Shown here: in pieces, positions 1-10,988 of the stretch | How the letters are laid out: the number at the start of each line of letters is the position of its first letter | How positions within the stretch are numbered: position 1 is the first letter of the stretch | NCBI GenBank assembly: GCA_033439685.1 | Contig: JAUEDM010000008.1 | Span: 1,798,001-1,862,000, forward strand | Length of the DNA: 64,000 bases | Source of the DNA: Apodospora peruviana | Lineage: Eukaryota > Ascomycota > Sordariomycetes > Sordariales > Lasiosphaeriaceae | Direction: 5' to 3' | The notes under the pieces: generated by a model | What the model was told of the DNA's origin: nothing | The model's database searches: none | The model's input: the letters and a program-made list of their open reading frames with translations, nothing else | Translations under genes and position numbers: made by a program

Positions 1-776
1 ACCTGAGGCCTGATCCAACTGACCCAAGCTCGCTGTTTCCCAACACTTGCAGGGAAGTCGGCAAGACAAGCTCAGAAAGAGAGTCGGTATTGGTGTCAAC
101 CAACCAGTCGAGGTAAGAGCCCGAGACTGAAGTCTGAAGACATTTCACAACTCAAGCCACATTTTCTCCTTTGACCAAATGTCGACTCTCTGGACTCTCA
201 GTCTCTCATCACTCGGCACTCCACTGCGGAGGGCGGAGTCCAATACAACTTTAACAACACTAGCAACAAAGGATCTAACCCCTGCATTTTACCAACTGCC
301 TGGCTTCCCTGGTTGGCAGCAGTGGACCCTTTCTCATAGCTAGCCTCGCATTTATCAAGCCGACGTCACCAAGCGAGAACACCATTGCCACGCCTAGTTT
401 CGGAGACATCAAAATTTGTTGCAACTTCAGATGGCCAGAACCCCGTGCTCGAGCCCGTACTGCATCGGTGGGATGCATGCATTGCCGGATAGCAGACATC
501 CGCCACTGGGATGGTAGGCCCTTGTGACCGACGGGCACGCGAACCCCGAGTTGATGCCCGAAAGGCGGCTTCGGCACATGGTGGTTTCGGACGTCGGCTT
601 CAAGTTGTCCGTTCGAGTTGGCCCCTCTTGACAAGGGCCAAGACAAACTGTATGGCATCGGAGATCGCGATCTGTCGCCTTGTAACTGGGCATCGAATGT
701 CTACTTAGCACCCAGACAGTCCGCATCTTGATCTCTCTGTCTCTTGCCAGCATCACATCACCGGTCTGTTCACAAT
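1..776. other. Intergenic, upstream of the first P450
   Basis: I see no convincing gene here. Open frames on both strands overlap one another, have no recognisable domain and lack good splice context. The right-hand part is presumably the promoter and 5' UTR of the P450 that starts at 777. No clear TATA element, repeat or RNA gene was found. Confidence 0.5.
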
Positions 777-2559
777 ATGTCAGAATCCACCATACCAGTC
801 ATGTTGCCGTTCACGCTTCAGTCCATCCCCTTGGACCTGGACTGGCACGCCAAAGCCACTCAAGCTGCTCTCGCGGCCGGAGCTGGCGTCGTTTCTCATC
901 TCGCATACTTCATCCGCGGCGAGCATCACAACAACGGCATCACGATCATCTTCTTCTACCTGTCCCTGCTACCATGTCTCACATTTTTACAATACCACTA
1001 CCTCCAAGTCCCTCTGATCACCAGCGCCGTGCAGACGGCCGTGCTGGCCGTCTCGTACGCAGCCGGTCTCTATGGGAGCATGCTTGTATATCGTGGTGTA
1101 TTCCACCCGCTCCGAAAATTCCCCGGGCCTTTCTGGGCCAGATTCAGCAATCTTTATCACAGCTGGCTTTTGGTTGAGAAGAGCGACAACTACCGGTTGA
1201 TGACCAAGCTGCACGAGCAATACGGCGACTTTGTTAGAACTGGACCAGCCAACCTCTCGGTGAACGTCCCCGAGGCCGTCCAGCTGGTGCTGGGGAGCAA
1301 GTCGAAATGCTACAAGTCCCCGTGGTACGACACCTCCCTCCCGCTTGTCAACCTGCACTCGACCCGTGACATCAAGGCCCACGAGCTGCGCCGCAAGGTC
1401 TTCAACAAGGCCTTTTCCCCCGCTGCTTTGGTTGCCTATGAGGAGCGCATTACGCCTCTGTCCAACCTCTTTTGCGAGAAGGTGGCCGCATTCAACGGCG
1501 CCGCCTTCAACGCCACGCACTGGTTCAAGTACTTTGCCTTCGACGCCATGGGCGAGCTTGGACTCGGCGAGTCGTTCCACATGCTCGAGAAGGAGGATAA
1601 CCGATGGATCCCAGCCCTGCTGATGGCCGGCATGGCGGATATCGCGCAGCTGCAGCCCGTCCCATGGAGCACGCCCATCCTGCATCGCCTTCCATTTATG
1701 GCAAAGGGTCCCAAAGACTTCATCGGCTTCGTGTGGCAACAGGTGCTGAAGAGAAAGGAGCGAGGCAGCGACAGACAGGACATTCTCGGGTTCCTGCTTG
1801 CAGCGTACGAGAAGAGCGAGAAGAAGAACGCCGACTACCAGTGGCTTAGGGGCGACTCGCGTCTGACCATCGTCGGCGGCTCGGATACTACAGCATCCAC
1901 CTTGTGCTTCATGTAAGTTTTGTTTTTTCCTTCACCCTCGACCATGGAGAGCAATTATGTAATACCAGACGGCTAACACATGATGGCACAGCTTTTACTA
2001 CCTCGCCAAGTACCCCGAACAGGTCCAGAAGCTTCGTGATGAGTTCATGCCCCTCCTCGCTGCGTCTGGAAAGGACCACCTCGACACCAAGGACGTAGCC
2101 AAGGCCGTGCACCTCAACGGCGTCATCCACGAGGCCCTCCGCCTCAACCCGCCCATCCCGTCGGGCTACCCGCGCGTCACCCCTCCGGAAGGCATGACCA
2201 TCCGGGGCACGTACATCCCGGGTGGCACAACCGTCGTCATCCCGCTGCGCACCTTGGGCCGGTCCGAGGCCTGCTACGAGCGTGCGACTGAGTTCGTGCC
2301 CGAGCGGTGGTACAGCCGCCCGGAGATGAACAAGCACAAGGACACTTTTGCGTCTTTTGGAATTGGCCCGTACGCCTGTATTGGAAAAGCGCTTTCGCTC
2401 GTCGAAATTCGTAATTTTATCGTCAAGGTGCTGACAAGGTTCGATGTCGAGTTTGCTCCCGGGGAGGACGGAGAGGCGTTTATGGAGGGAGCCAAGGACC
2501 ACTTCATTATCGAGGTGCCGGATTTGAAGTTGGCGTTCAAGGAGAGGAAGTTGCTGTAA
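777..2559 (+). CDS. Cytochrome P450 monooxygenase (fungal, membrane-anchored)
   Basis: Haem-thiolate monooxygenase, probably on the ER membrane, expected to hydroxylate or oxidise a lipophilic substrate. Two exons, 777-1912 and 1992-2559, are joined by a 79-nt intron with a GTAAGT donor and ACAG acceptor, giving 567 residues in one frame. An upstream in-frame TTG at 744 is not used as the start because the ATG is at 777. The N terminus has several hydrophobic stretches (about residues 30-105). The I-helix motif is GGSDTT, the K-helix ExxR is EALR, and the haem loop FGIGPYACIG puts the ligand Cys near residue 508, so the enzyme looks intact. It precedes the Zn2Cys6 regulator on the same strand. 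The substrate is unknown; action on the product of the PKS at 18823-26472 is an inference from position. Confidence 0.93.
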
Positions 2560-3010
2560 TGGCCAATGGCATTGATTTGTTATGTTAGTAAATGATGACC
2601 AGGGTCATGATGTACTGTGATATGCCCAATTAGACAATTTTGTTTACATGATGAATGGTTTTTCAGCTGAACCCACCCACCGCGAACACGCGGTCATGTC
2701 ACGGTGTTTCTTAATGCGGGGAGGCGAGGTCCCGAGAAAACAACCAAGACCAATGGGGCAAGAGGAAGGCGGGGGGCGAAGATGGTGGAAACCACCATGC
2801 TGGGACGGGGTTTTAGCCTCACCCACTTGCAAGAGATTTATATGGGGTTTTAGGATTCGATACTCGGTACACTTCTCCATTCCATCTCTTTTCCTCCCCG
2901 CTACCCCTCACTGCTCACATTGACCCCCGGATTCTTTGTTGCGAATATTGCGAATTACATCGTGAGCCCATTACCCCCAGAAGACTCGAACGAGGGTTAG
3001 CGGTGAGATC
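2560..3010. promoter_or_regulatory. P450 3' flank and regulator promoter region
   Basis: A 451-base spacer between two genes on the same strand. A TATA-like TTTATATG lies at about 2837-2844, roughly 170 bases before the regulator ATG. A short open frame at 2648-2923 has no domain and is not believed to be coding. Confidence 0.4.
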
Positions 3011-5502
3011 ATGTCGTCTTCATCAACGACGAGTGGTAGTGGCGGTGCGGAAAGCCAGAGACGGCAAAACCGAAGAGAGAGCAGCGTGATACGAACCAGA
3101 CAGAGCTGCGATGCCTGCAAGAGCAGAAAGACCAAGGTATGTTAGACGGGCACACATATTTACATGTAGTTATAATTAGCTGACAGGCTGAAAGTGTGTC
3201 CAAACCGGTAAGACATTATAATTATAATATATGTGCATCCTTTGTCGCAGGCGAATGACAGCCGGGCTGATGTTGGTCAACACCATAGGCACAGGACCAT
3301 GTCGATACTGCGCGTCAACGGGCGCAACATGTGCGACAAGCGTCCGGCTGCAACGACGGCCTTACTATCGCGTCTCTGAGGAAGAGTACCAGTGCTGTAT
3401 TCGTCTGCTGCGCCATTTCGTGCCCAATGTGACGCTGGACCTAAAGACGATGAAGGCCATGCTGGCCGAGATCGAGCAAGGCGCCGACATCATCAGCACA
3501 ACCAACTCGACAGCGACGCCGGCTGGCATCGAGACGGAGGAGAGCGAGGTGTTACAGGAGGAGCGAGGGTGTATGGTCATTGACGCCCGAGGAAGCTACA
3601 GTCTGTTTCCTTCACAAAACATTCCATTTTACCACCCCGGTCTAGTCTGACATGCATTGGTAGCATACGTCGGCGCCGACTCGTCCATCCGCTTCGCAAA
3701 TGCCCTCACACAAGCCGTCGCCGCCCCGATCTCGAGCCGCACGCGGCACACCAGAGACTCCGACTCGGCCATCATGGTGCCACTCGTACGCTCGAGACTA
3801 CCGCCCGCCACCCCGGAGAGCGTCCACAGCAGCACTGCGCAGGACAAACCAACGACATCACTGATGGACAACAGCCACGCAAGAGAAAAGGACGGCAGGA
3901 TATGCCTCCCAGATCGCGAAATCTGCCAGCGTTACGCCATGCGCTTCTTCGACGAGATCCAGTCCATCTACTGGTTCTACTCGCCGGAACAGTTCTACAC
4001 CCTGGTCGACAGGACCTACTCGGAGGGCACCTCGTCCAGTGCCAGCTGGCTGTGCAGTCTGTACTGCATTTTTGCCATCTGTTCCGCTCGGGCGCCCGGA
4101 GGAGACGAAAGTCAACAAGACGGCAGCAGGCTTGTTGACGACCGGAAAAGCTCCGAGTACCTCGCCATGGCCAAGAGCCTGTGCATCCAAGTCTGCGACG
4201 AGGGCAACACGGACGCGGTGCGCGCGCTCAGCCTGTTGGCCTTGGCTTTACATTCCGCCTGCTTCACCGTCACGGCGTACCTGATTACCGGGATGGCGGT
4301 GCGCATGGCGTACACGCTGGGCCTGCACCGCAACATCTCGCCGCACAACCAGGACTCGGTGTCTCGCGCGCGCGTCCACCGCTTATGGTGGACCATCTAC
4401 CTGCTCGACCAGGAGGTCGCCATCCAGCTCGGCTACCCGTGCGCCATCGTCGACAGCATGGCCGGCATCCAGACACCGCTGGCATGCGAGTCGATTCTCG
4501 ACCCCGGTAGGGTGACGCCGCATGGCTATCAAGCCGCCTGCGTCGCGCTGATCAAGTTGAGCAAAAAGATCTCGCATACCCTCTACGTGGCGCCCAGCAC
4601 GCTCTCGACCGGCCGCAAGGTGGTGCCGCTGTCCGTCGTGACGGGGTGCATCAGTGATTTGCGCGACTGGCTGGCCAAACTGCCACCGCATCTGTGCTGG
4701 AGCAGCGGGACGGCGCCTTCACACAGGAGGGCGGTCGCGGTCCTGCATCTGCGGTATTGGATGGCACTGATCCGCGTGCAGCGGCCGTTTCTGCTGTACA
4801 CGGCAACGCATAGTCTTGCGGCAGACGAGCAGTTGTCTGGTGACAAGAAGCGGTGGTACGAAGAGCTCTCGGGCCTGTGTCTAGACGCGGCCGACAAATC
4901 GGTCGGGATTGTGAAGAGGATGCGCGACCACGGACTCCTGAGCTCGCTGGTGCTGTTTGATAGCCAGTGCATCCAGGACTTGGTGCATGTTTTCTTGTTG
5001 GGGAAGCAGCTTTATCCAGCTGCCGGCACCGGGCATAGGGCGGCGGCGGCGGCGGCCGACGGGCTGGAGACCTGTATGGCTGCCATGAGGGGAATGGAGG
5101 CCGTGGGATGGTGCGAAAAGATGCTGCCTGAGCTGACGGCGCAGGTTGCGGCAAGGAGTACTGCTGCTTCTATAGAGCAGCGGGAAGATGTGGATGGTGA
5201 AGAAGAGAAGGAGGTGGTGATTGAGAGCAGCGACGCTCTGGAAGAGGCGAGCAATATTAATCCTGGTGTAGGGGGTCCCGCGACGTTCCAGCAGTCCTTG
5301 GATGATGGGATTATGAATGAGGCGTTTTTTGAGAATGTCCAGGACACTGACTGGTACGTATCTCCTCCGCTCTCGTTTCACCCCGTTTGAGGACAGCATT
5401 ATTGGTTGTTGACATGACAGTTTTAGCAATTTCAACGTGTTCGACATGCTGGATCTGGACATGGACACGTTCCATATGCCCGAGGGGATGTATCACTTTT
5501 GA
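3011..5502 (+). CDS. Zn2Cys6 fungal transcription factor, likely cluster regulator
   Basis: DNA-binding activator of the Gal4 type. Proposed exons are 3011-3136, 3195-3207, 3289-3600, 3664-5353 and 5421-5502, which sum to 740 residues with every junction in frame. Cysteines at residues 33, 36, 43, 51, 54 and 61 form C-x2-C-x6-C-x7-C-x2-C-x6-C, but only if a 13-nt exon (3195-3207, coding CVQT) is included; without it the third Cys is lost. Its acceptor is a weak AAAG. Basic residues flank the cluster at the N terminus. The long fourth exon carries a Fungal_trans-type middle region (YWFYSPEQF near its start, then RLWWTIYLLDQE). The last exon encodes an acidic-hydrophobic tail (NFNVFDMLDLDMD) that resembles an activation domain. 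Its place between the P450 and the carotenoid oxygenase suggests a pathway-specific regulator (inference). Confidence 0.88.
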
Positions 5503-5637
5503 GAATCAATATCAAAGTTAAACGCTTATCAAATTGTCACTTCACCAACTCTGAGAGTGTTATCATCAAAATGTCGGTATTTATTTGAAAATTACAAGCC
5601 TAATATGTCCATCGTAGTCGGACCCCTAACCATTACC

Positions 5638-7134
5638 TCATACAGCGTCCACCCAGTTCCCGTGCAACCCAGCCCTCAGCTTCAGCGGCAACGAGATCAC
5701 CGCAAGCGCCTTTGTAAAATCCTTGGTGTCCAACAGATGCAGCTCACTGGTCAACGAAGCATAGTTGTTCACCAACGCCAGCAAATACCCATCTCCTTCC
5801 ACCTTGCTTCCGCGACGAGGGATGAAGACGGGTTCCTGCACCATGTGCGTCCTCCCGGGAAAGTACACGTCCGTCTTGCCCGTCTCGAGGTCCAAGTGTC
5901 CCAAGCTGTTGTACAGAGGATATCCGCCTCCGAGCACCGGCCCGATCGCCGGGAAATCCGTCCCCAGTTCAGGCCTCATCAAATCGAAATAGACGTGGCG
6001 GTAAGACTTGGTGGCAAAGCGATCGTCCACGCGGTAAAACTCGGAGTTGTTGGTGTCCAGCGCCTGGACGTGGGCGGCTCCGAGCTCCAGATCCGTGGCG
6101 CGCGGGTCGATGGTGAAGCGCGTGAGCTGCGAGTGCAGTGATTCCGGCGCGGGCGCGTTGCCTTGGGCGTCGGGCCACCAGAAGAAGACGTTCTTCTCGC
6201 TCAGGCCGAGGTCGAAAACGATGTTGCCCGACGCGTCCTCGTACGCGTTGGAGGTGTGGCTCGGGAAACAGTTGGGGTACTTGAAGAACTTGATGTCACT
6301 CGGCTTGGCGCCGACGCGCGGCAGCACGCCGATGTAGAAGGGCGTTTCCGGGCTCCACTGCCAGTGCTCGCCGCCAGCCTTCATGCGCTCAATGTCGCAG
6401 ACCTGCGGCATCAGGGGGAAGACGACCCAGTTCTCCGTGACGGCGAAGTCGTGGATCATGGCGACGACCGGAGACACCAGCCATACCGTCTCGAGGAAAG
6501 TGCCGTCGGCGGCTATACGGTAGTAGCAGATGTCTGGGGTGCCGTCGCCTTTGGCCTCATACCCGAAGCAGATCATCTCGCCCGTTTCCGGGTCGAACTT
6601 TGGGTGGGCTGTGAAGGTCATGCTGGGCAGCTGGCCATCAAAGGTGTGTAGGCCAATTGTCTCGAGGGTCTCGGGATCAAGAGCGTAGGGGGGCGCATCT
6701 TCCTTGAGCGCGAGGAGCTTGCCGTTAAAGTGGACGACATTCGTGTTGGCGGTGGTGCGGACCTTGAACTCGACGGCGTCGGTGAACTTGTTGCGGTACT
6801 TGCCCAGGAGAGCACGCTGCGCGTCGCGCTCACGGGTGAACTTCTCGGTCCGCACGTAGCGCTGCTTGAAGGATACCCTGCCGTCCTTGACCCTGAAGGC
6901 GCTGATGTTGCCGTCGCCGTTGAACCAGGGGTCGTCCTGGATGAAAGGGGGAAACTGGGGATCGGGCATGACACGGTAGAAGGTGCCGTCGATCTCTTCC
7001 GGGATCTTGCCAAGGACCTCGAGGTTGGCTACCTCTCCCTCAACCCGCCCAGGCTTCATGAAGCCTGAAAACTGCGGTCGGTCGGGGAAGTGGCTTGCCA
7101 CCTCTGGTAAGGAGTCGGGGAGTGCGGACGCCAT
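5638..7134 (-). CDS. Carotenoid cleavage / lignostilbene dioxygenase-family oxygenase
   Basis: Single-exon, 498-residue member of the carotenoid oxygenase (RPE65/CCO) superfamily. Known members use non-haem Fe(II) to cleave conjugated C=C bonds in carotenoids, apocarotenoids or stilbenes into two carbonyl compounds. The four iron-ligand histidines are visible in order: H177 (FTAHPKF), H228 (MIHDFAV), H293 (PSHTSNA) and H491 (GLHGNW). The NGDG segment near residue 72 and the length are normal for the family. There is no signal peptide, so the enzyme is probably cytosolic. The ATG lies 130 bases past the regulator's stop in convergent orientation. The substrate cannot be read from sequence: a resveratrol-type stilbene, a carotenoid fragment, or the polyene made by the nearby PKS are all possible. 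The last is inference from neighbourhood. Confidence 0.93.
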   Translation of the reverse strand: MASALPDSLPEVASHFPDRPQFSGFMKPGRVEGEVANLEVLGKIPEEIDGTFYRVMPDPQFPPFIQDDPWFNGDGNISAFRVKDGRVSFKQRYVRTEKFTRERDAQRALLGKYRNKFTDAVEFKVRTTANTNVVHFNGKLLALKEDAPPYALDPETLETIGLHTFDGQLPSMTFTAHPKFDPETGEMICFGYEAKGDGTPDICYYRIAADGTFLETVWLVSPVVAMIHDFAVTENWVVFPLMPQVCDIERMKAGGEHWQWSPETPFYIGVLPRVGAKPSDIKFFKYPNCFPSHTSNAYEDASGNIVFDLGLSEKNVFFWWPDAQGNAPAPESLHSQLTRFTIDPRATDLELGAAHVQALDTNNSEFYRVDDRFATKSYRHVYFDLMRPELGTDFPAIGPVLGGGYPLYNSLGHLDLETGKTDVYFPGRTHMVQEPVFIPRRGSKVEGDGYLLALVNNYASLTSELHLLDTKDFTKALAVISLPLKLRAGLHGNWVDAV

Positions 7135-7979
7135 ATTGTGAACCCTAACCCTGCCTTTTTTTTTTTTGAATTCGAAGTTGGTAAATAAAGCCGGAAGTTT
7201 AGGGGGAGAAAGATGGTATCGAAGTGGTGGACTGTTTTGATAACAAGGAAGTGAGCATAGAAACCCAACAATAGGCAGCCTATTTCAAGTACGTACCTCG
7301 AGAAAAATCGGGGCCTATCCCGTGATGCTTCTTCGCCCCTAGTAGCGGCTTCATTTGCTCCGATCGGGTCCATACGAGACCCAGGAAGCATGTCGCCGAG
7401 TCCATCCTCCCCGCATCTCGCCAAGCATCTCACTTTCCCCAGATCTCCGCACGCTTGGTAACCCACTGGTAGGTCTAGGCCGTGCTGCAACAAAGCCGAA
7501 GTTATCCAATTGCCGCTCAAGCGTTCCGATGACCGATGGGTTGTCGTTGTCTCCTTGGGATAGGCCCCTCTTTTACCCCCTTTCTATTCCCGCCGCCTCT
7601 GACATCCATCTCCTTTTGGTTGCGTACCTGGGGTATCTAGCTTTGTTTGAGGGAACCTGTCAGGTTGGCAAGTCTCATAAAAATGATGAGTGTGGTAGTG
7701 GTTCATTGTATTATGGGCAGTAGAAGCTGGCCAAATACTAGGAACAGGTCAGTGCACTGAGTGCAGCCGGAAAGCTACAGGTCGAACCGTTCCGGTCACA
7801 AGGCATGCAAACAGAAGACCGAAGTTGCTTGATATTCTGTATAGACTCCTTACTTCGCGCAGTGTATTCATGTCTCAATTTCGGTTTTATCTATGAGAAT
7901 GTTGTCGGTAGTTCTAGTATCGACTGATAGGTGTTTATCCCTGGCTCGTGTCTTTGCTCCCAAAACTGGTGGTACATAG
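7135..7979. promoter_or_regulatory. Upstream region of the carotenoid oxygenase
   Basis: An 845-base spacer with no convincing gene. Immediately before the oxygenase ATG are two CCCTAA-like telomere-type units (7141-7153) and a run of 12 T (7156-7167), which would read as A on the transcribed strand and lie in its 5' UTR. Short open frames at 7056-7520 and 7355-7723 have no domain and are treated as chance. Confidence 0.45.
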
Positions 7980-8366
7980 TTATCCTCTCAACGGAACCAA
8001 TCCCGTCATAGGAGAGTCGTTGGCGTAGTCGTAGTATGACATCTCGCATTCGTCTAGCTTGATGTCGTGCTCCTCGGCATACCTCTTGAGCCACCCGAGT
8101 TCGAGGAGCGGAATATGTTTGAAGATCGCCGGAGAGGGCATTTCCTTCTTCTCTTGGGGATAGTACGGTTCGGTTGCATTGATCCAAGCCTCCAGACTGA
8201 CAGCACTGTCTTTCTCGCCTGCCGACTCCCGCTTGAGGGCGGCATCCTTGATGTGGGACGAGCTTGAATGACTTGAGTGAAGAGAAAGGGAGGTATAAAC
8301 GAGTATCACGAATAGGAATAGTATCCGCCGAAAGGAGGAGGATCCCTGTTCGGATGAAGTATACAT
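7980..8366 (-). CDS. Hypothetical small membrane-anchored protein, or 3' exon of a larger gene
   Basis: I do not recognise this protein. A true ATG at 8366 opens a 128-residue frame. Residues about 14-30 form one hydrophobic segment (ILFLFVILVYTSL), followed by a Ser/His-rich stretch and then a polar region with an acidic, Tyr-containing end. This could be a small single-pass protein. It could also be the last exon of the locus whose other coding-like pieces lie at 8488-9186 on the same strand: a possible intron (GTAAAT donor, GCTAAT branch-like site, CCAAG acceptor) ends just before the ATG. Support is limited to protein-like composition. Confidence 0.35.
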   Translation of the reverse strand: MYTSSEQGSSSFRRILFLFVILVYTSLSLHSSHSSSSHIKDAALKRESAGEKDSAVSLEAWINATEPYYPQEKKEMPSPAIFKHIPLLELGWLKRYAEEHDIKLDECEMSYYDYANDSPMTGLVPLRG

Positions 8367-8487
8367 GTCCTTGGTTTGGGAAGTCGAACTAATTAGCTTT
8401 TATGGCAGGACTTCACATGAGACGGGAGCATGGGAACAATATTTACCCTTTATCGCCTCGCGCTGGGTTCCCCGCTGCAGTTTACAA

Positions 8488-9186
8488 CTATGGCGGTGCG
8501 AGAGTAACTGCAAAGCGCAGACTGTCTCCGTCATCTTCGGAGTCCCCGAGCCTCCGAAGGTCGATGACCGATTTCTTGAATGGAGCCAGCTGTTCGTCGA
8601 CAACTTGCTTCAAGACAGAGAAATAGGTGTCATTGCTCTCGTCTGCTGCCTCGCCAAAATATCCGCCGAGTTCCTTGTCGGCCTTCTTGTTGGGCCAGTT
8701 GAAAGGTATAATCTCATTCCGCGGACGTTGCCGGATCAGAGGGGAGGTGCCAGTCGATGGTGTCGGCACAATGATGACTCTGATATTCTTTCGTGATCGG
8801 GAGACATCAAGGAAATTGAATTGCTCTGCCATTTTTGGATTAAATACATTGACTAGGAACTTTGATCTATGAGAGTAGTCTGCTTACCGACAAGCCGGAA
8901 TGGAACAACGAGCCTGGAAGCCTTCGGGTCCGAATTGAGAAGGACGAGGCACGCGAGCAGAACTCTCCGCTTGAAGTTTCTCGGCTTGTTCCTTCTTACT
9001 CATGTACAGGGTAAAAGCTCCGCTTCCTGTACCTTGCGTGCCGCTGCCAATCTCAATCATGATTCTCACTTCGTCGAATGGGGACTCAAAATACTGAGAA
9101 GAGATCCGAGGCCGAGCGGTTCCCAGCAGATACCCGCCGACTCCCTCGCCTTGCAGGTCTTCCGTGCGAATTCCGTTTCTTGACAC
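8488..9186 (-). pseudogene. Coding-like blocks of an unrecognised gene, possibly broken
   Basis: Two minus-strand blocks read like real protein but cannot be joined cleanly. The upstream block (about 9186 to 8884, open further to about 9285 without an ATG) includes segments such as GAFTLYMSKKEQAEKL. The downstream block has an ATG at 8832 and includes RNIRV-, NKKADKELGGYFGEAAD- and SVIDLRRLGD-like segments. A good GTAAGC donor ends the first block, but the nearest acceptors leave the second block out of frame. The second block stops at 8488 while another frame stays open toward 8400. This fits either a multi-exon gene I have not solved or a decaying gene. No family was recognised. Confidence 0.3.
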
Positions 9187-9463
9187 GGATGTGATTAAAC
9201 CACCATTGAACCCTTGTGTTCGTGGACGAGAATCATTGTCAACTACAGTGTGATTAAGAATGCGACTAGCGAAGACTATAATCTAGTCCGCACATCGTTC
9301 GTGCTCGTTTATGGACCGTTCCATCTCATGACGTGGTACTACTCCCCTAGTTTACCATGTGAAAACTGGACATAAAGATGAATAGACATCAACTGGCAAA
9401 CCGCCATGACATGTATTCGAATTGGCATTGTAATCCCAATCTCCACGTCAGTTAGACGCCAGC

Positions 9464-10738
9464 ATGGACTTTACACCGCCCAAGATCAAGATCAACATCG
9501 CCATCGTCGGCGGCGGCATCTGCGGCCTCGCCCTCGCCGCCGGTCTCTGCAAGAAACCGCACCTCGACGTGCATGTCTACGAGGGTGTGGCCGAGCACAA
9601 AGACGTCGGCGCGGGCCTAGCGCTACACATGAACGCCATCAAGGCCATGTCGCTGATCGGACCCGAAGTCAGACAAGCCTACTTCGACAAGGCCATGAGC
9701 ATGGGCGAGTCCGAGGACCAAGAGATGGTCACAGAAGTCATCCTCGCGCAGGGCCCGCACACCGGCGAGCTGGTCGCCGAGCTCGGCCGAGCCAAAGGCC
9801 GCAAGAGCGTCTCCCGCGCCGACCTCCTCGCCGGCCTGCTCGATCTCATCCCCAAAGACTGCATCTCCTTCAGCAAGAAGCTAGTTGGTATCCGAGAGGA
9901 CGACTCGGACAAAAAGGTACACCTCGAGTTCCACGACGGCTCCTCGGCGACGGCCGACTGCCTCCTCGCCGCAGACGGAATCCACAGCACCGCGCGCAGC
10001 TACCTTTTAGGATCAACCCACCCGGCCACGGAACCGAAAAACCATGACAAGTGGCAGGTCTACCGCACGCTCGTCACGACTGAGGAAGCAAAGAAGCACA
10101 TCAACGAGAAGTGGACGCGGACGGTGCCGATCCTGCTGGGATCGAGGGGCCACGTGAACTGCATCCCGCTGAGCAAAGGGACGCGTCTGAGCGCTGGCGT
10201 GGCGGTGCGCGGGGCCGGTCTACTACTAGTAGATGGCAAGCCGCAGCCGCTTGATCCGGCCTTGTATGCGGACTACAGCGAGGACGCGCGGCGGATCGTG
10301 AACATGGTGGCGCGCGACACGAGCGCCTCGTGGAGCGTCGGCGACCACGACCACGCGCCGTACTATACTAAGGGCCGCGTGGCAATCATGGGCGATGCGG
10401 CGCACGCGTCGCTGCCTTTTGCGGGCAACGGGGCTGCGCAGGCGCTTGAAGATGCCGCGGTGCTGGACCATTTGTTTGGTAGAGTCAAGGATGCGTCGAA
10501 GATCGAGGCGGCGCTGCGGGCGTACGACGAGGTGAGGAGACCGAGATCGCAGGCCGTGGGCGACCTAGCGCGCAAGTTTGGCCGGGTGTATGCGTACGCC
10601 GAGGAGGATAAACTGCACGAGGACCCGGACCGCATGAAGGCTTTCTTTGCGGAAGCGGCGGCGTTTACAAATAATGCGGACCTTAAGAGGCAGAATGATG
10701 ATGCCATGGAGCTGCTTGAGAGGGCGATTAGGGGATAG
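9464..10738 (+). CDS. FAD-dependent monooxygenase (salicylate hydroxylase-like)
   Basis: Group A flavoprotein hydroxylase of 424 residues, single exon, start ATG at 9464. Such enzymes use NAD(P)H and O2 to hydroxylate aromatic or enolic substrates; relatives in fungal polyketide pathways perform hydroxylation or oxidative dearomatisation. The N-terminal Rossmann motif IVGGGICGLALAAGL (from about residue 14), the DG motif (LLAADGIHSTAR) and the GD motif (IMGDAAHASLPFAGNG) are all present, so FAD binding looks intact. There is no signal peptide or membrane anchor. The neighbour downstream is the convergent S8 protease. The substrate is unknown; membership in the PKS pathway is inferred from position. 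Confidence 0.92.
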   Translation: MDFTPPKIKINIAIVGGGICGLALAAGLCKKPHLDVHVYEGVAEHKDVGAGLALHMNAIKAMSLIGPEVRQAYFDKAMSMGESEDQEMVTEVILAQGPHTGELVAELGRAKGRKSVSRADLLAGLLDLIPKDCISFSKKLVGIREDDSDKKVHLEFHDGSSATADCLLAADGIHSTARSYLLGSTHPATEPKNHDKWQVYRTLVTTEEAKKHINEKWTRTVPILLGSRGHVNCIPLSKGTRLSAGVAVRGAGLLLVDGKPQPLDPALYADYSEDARRIVNMVARDTSASWSVGDHDHAPYYTKGRVAIMGDAAHASLPFAGNGAAQALEDAAVLDHLFGRVKDASKIEAALRAYDEVRRPRSQAVGDLARKFGRVYAYAEEDKLHEDPDRMKAFFAEAAAFTNNADLKRQNDDAMELLERAIRG

Positions 10739-10988
10739 TCGGCGGCTCACGGTGGAGGAGAGTGAGGCTGGTCTTGGTGGGAATAGGACGTCCTGAGGAG
10801 TCGTCCAACTCATCTTCCGCCAAAGTATGTACCAAATAGTATTTTAAATTTGTGGCGGGGAGAATTGGGTGGTATAGATGGTAGTATTATATACCTTAGT
10901 TATGAAAGAAAAAGAGACATTCAATATCCAATGCCATTCATTAATCGCACCTGAAAGCCCAAAGGCGCTAATGCTTTGAAGAGAATAC

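Noticed and set aside
987..1739. Long open frame antisense to the first P450 exon
   Set aside because: It lies wholly opposite a P450 exon with clear motifs and has no domain of its own; it is explained by GC-rich codon use.
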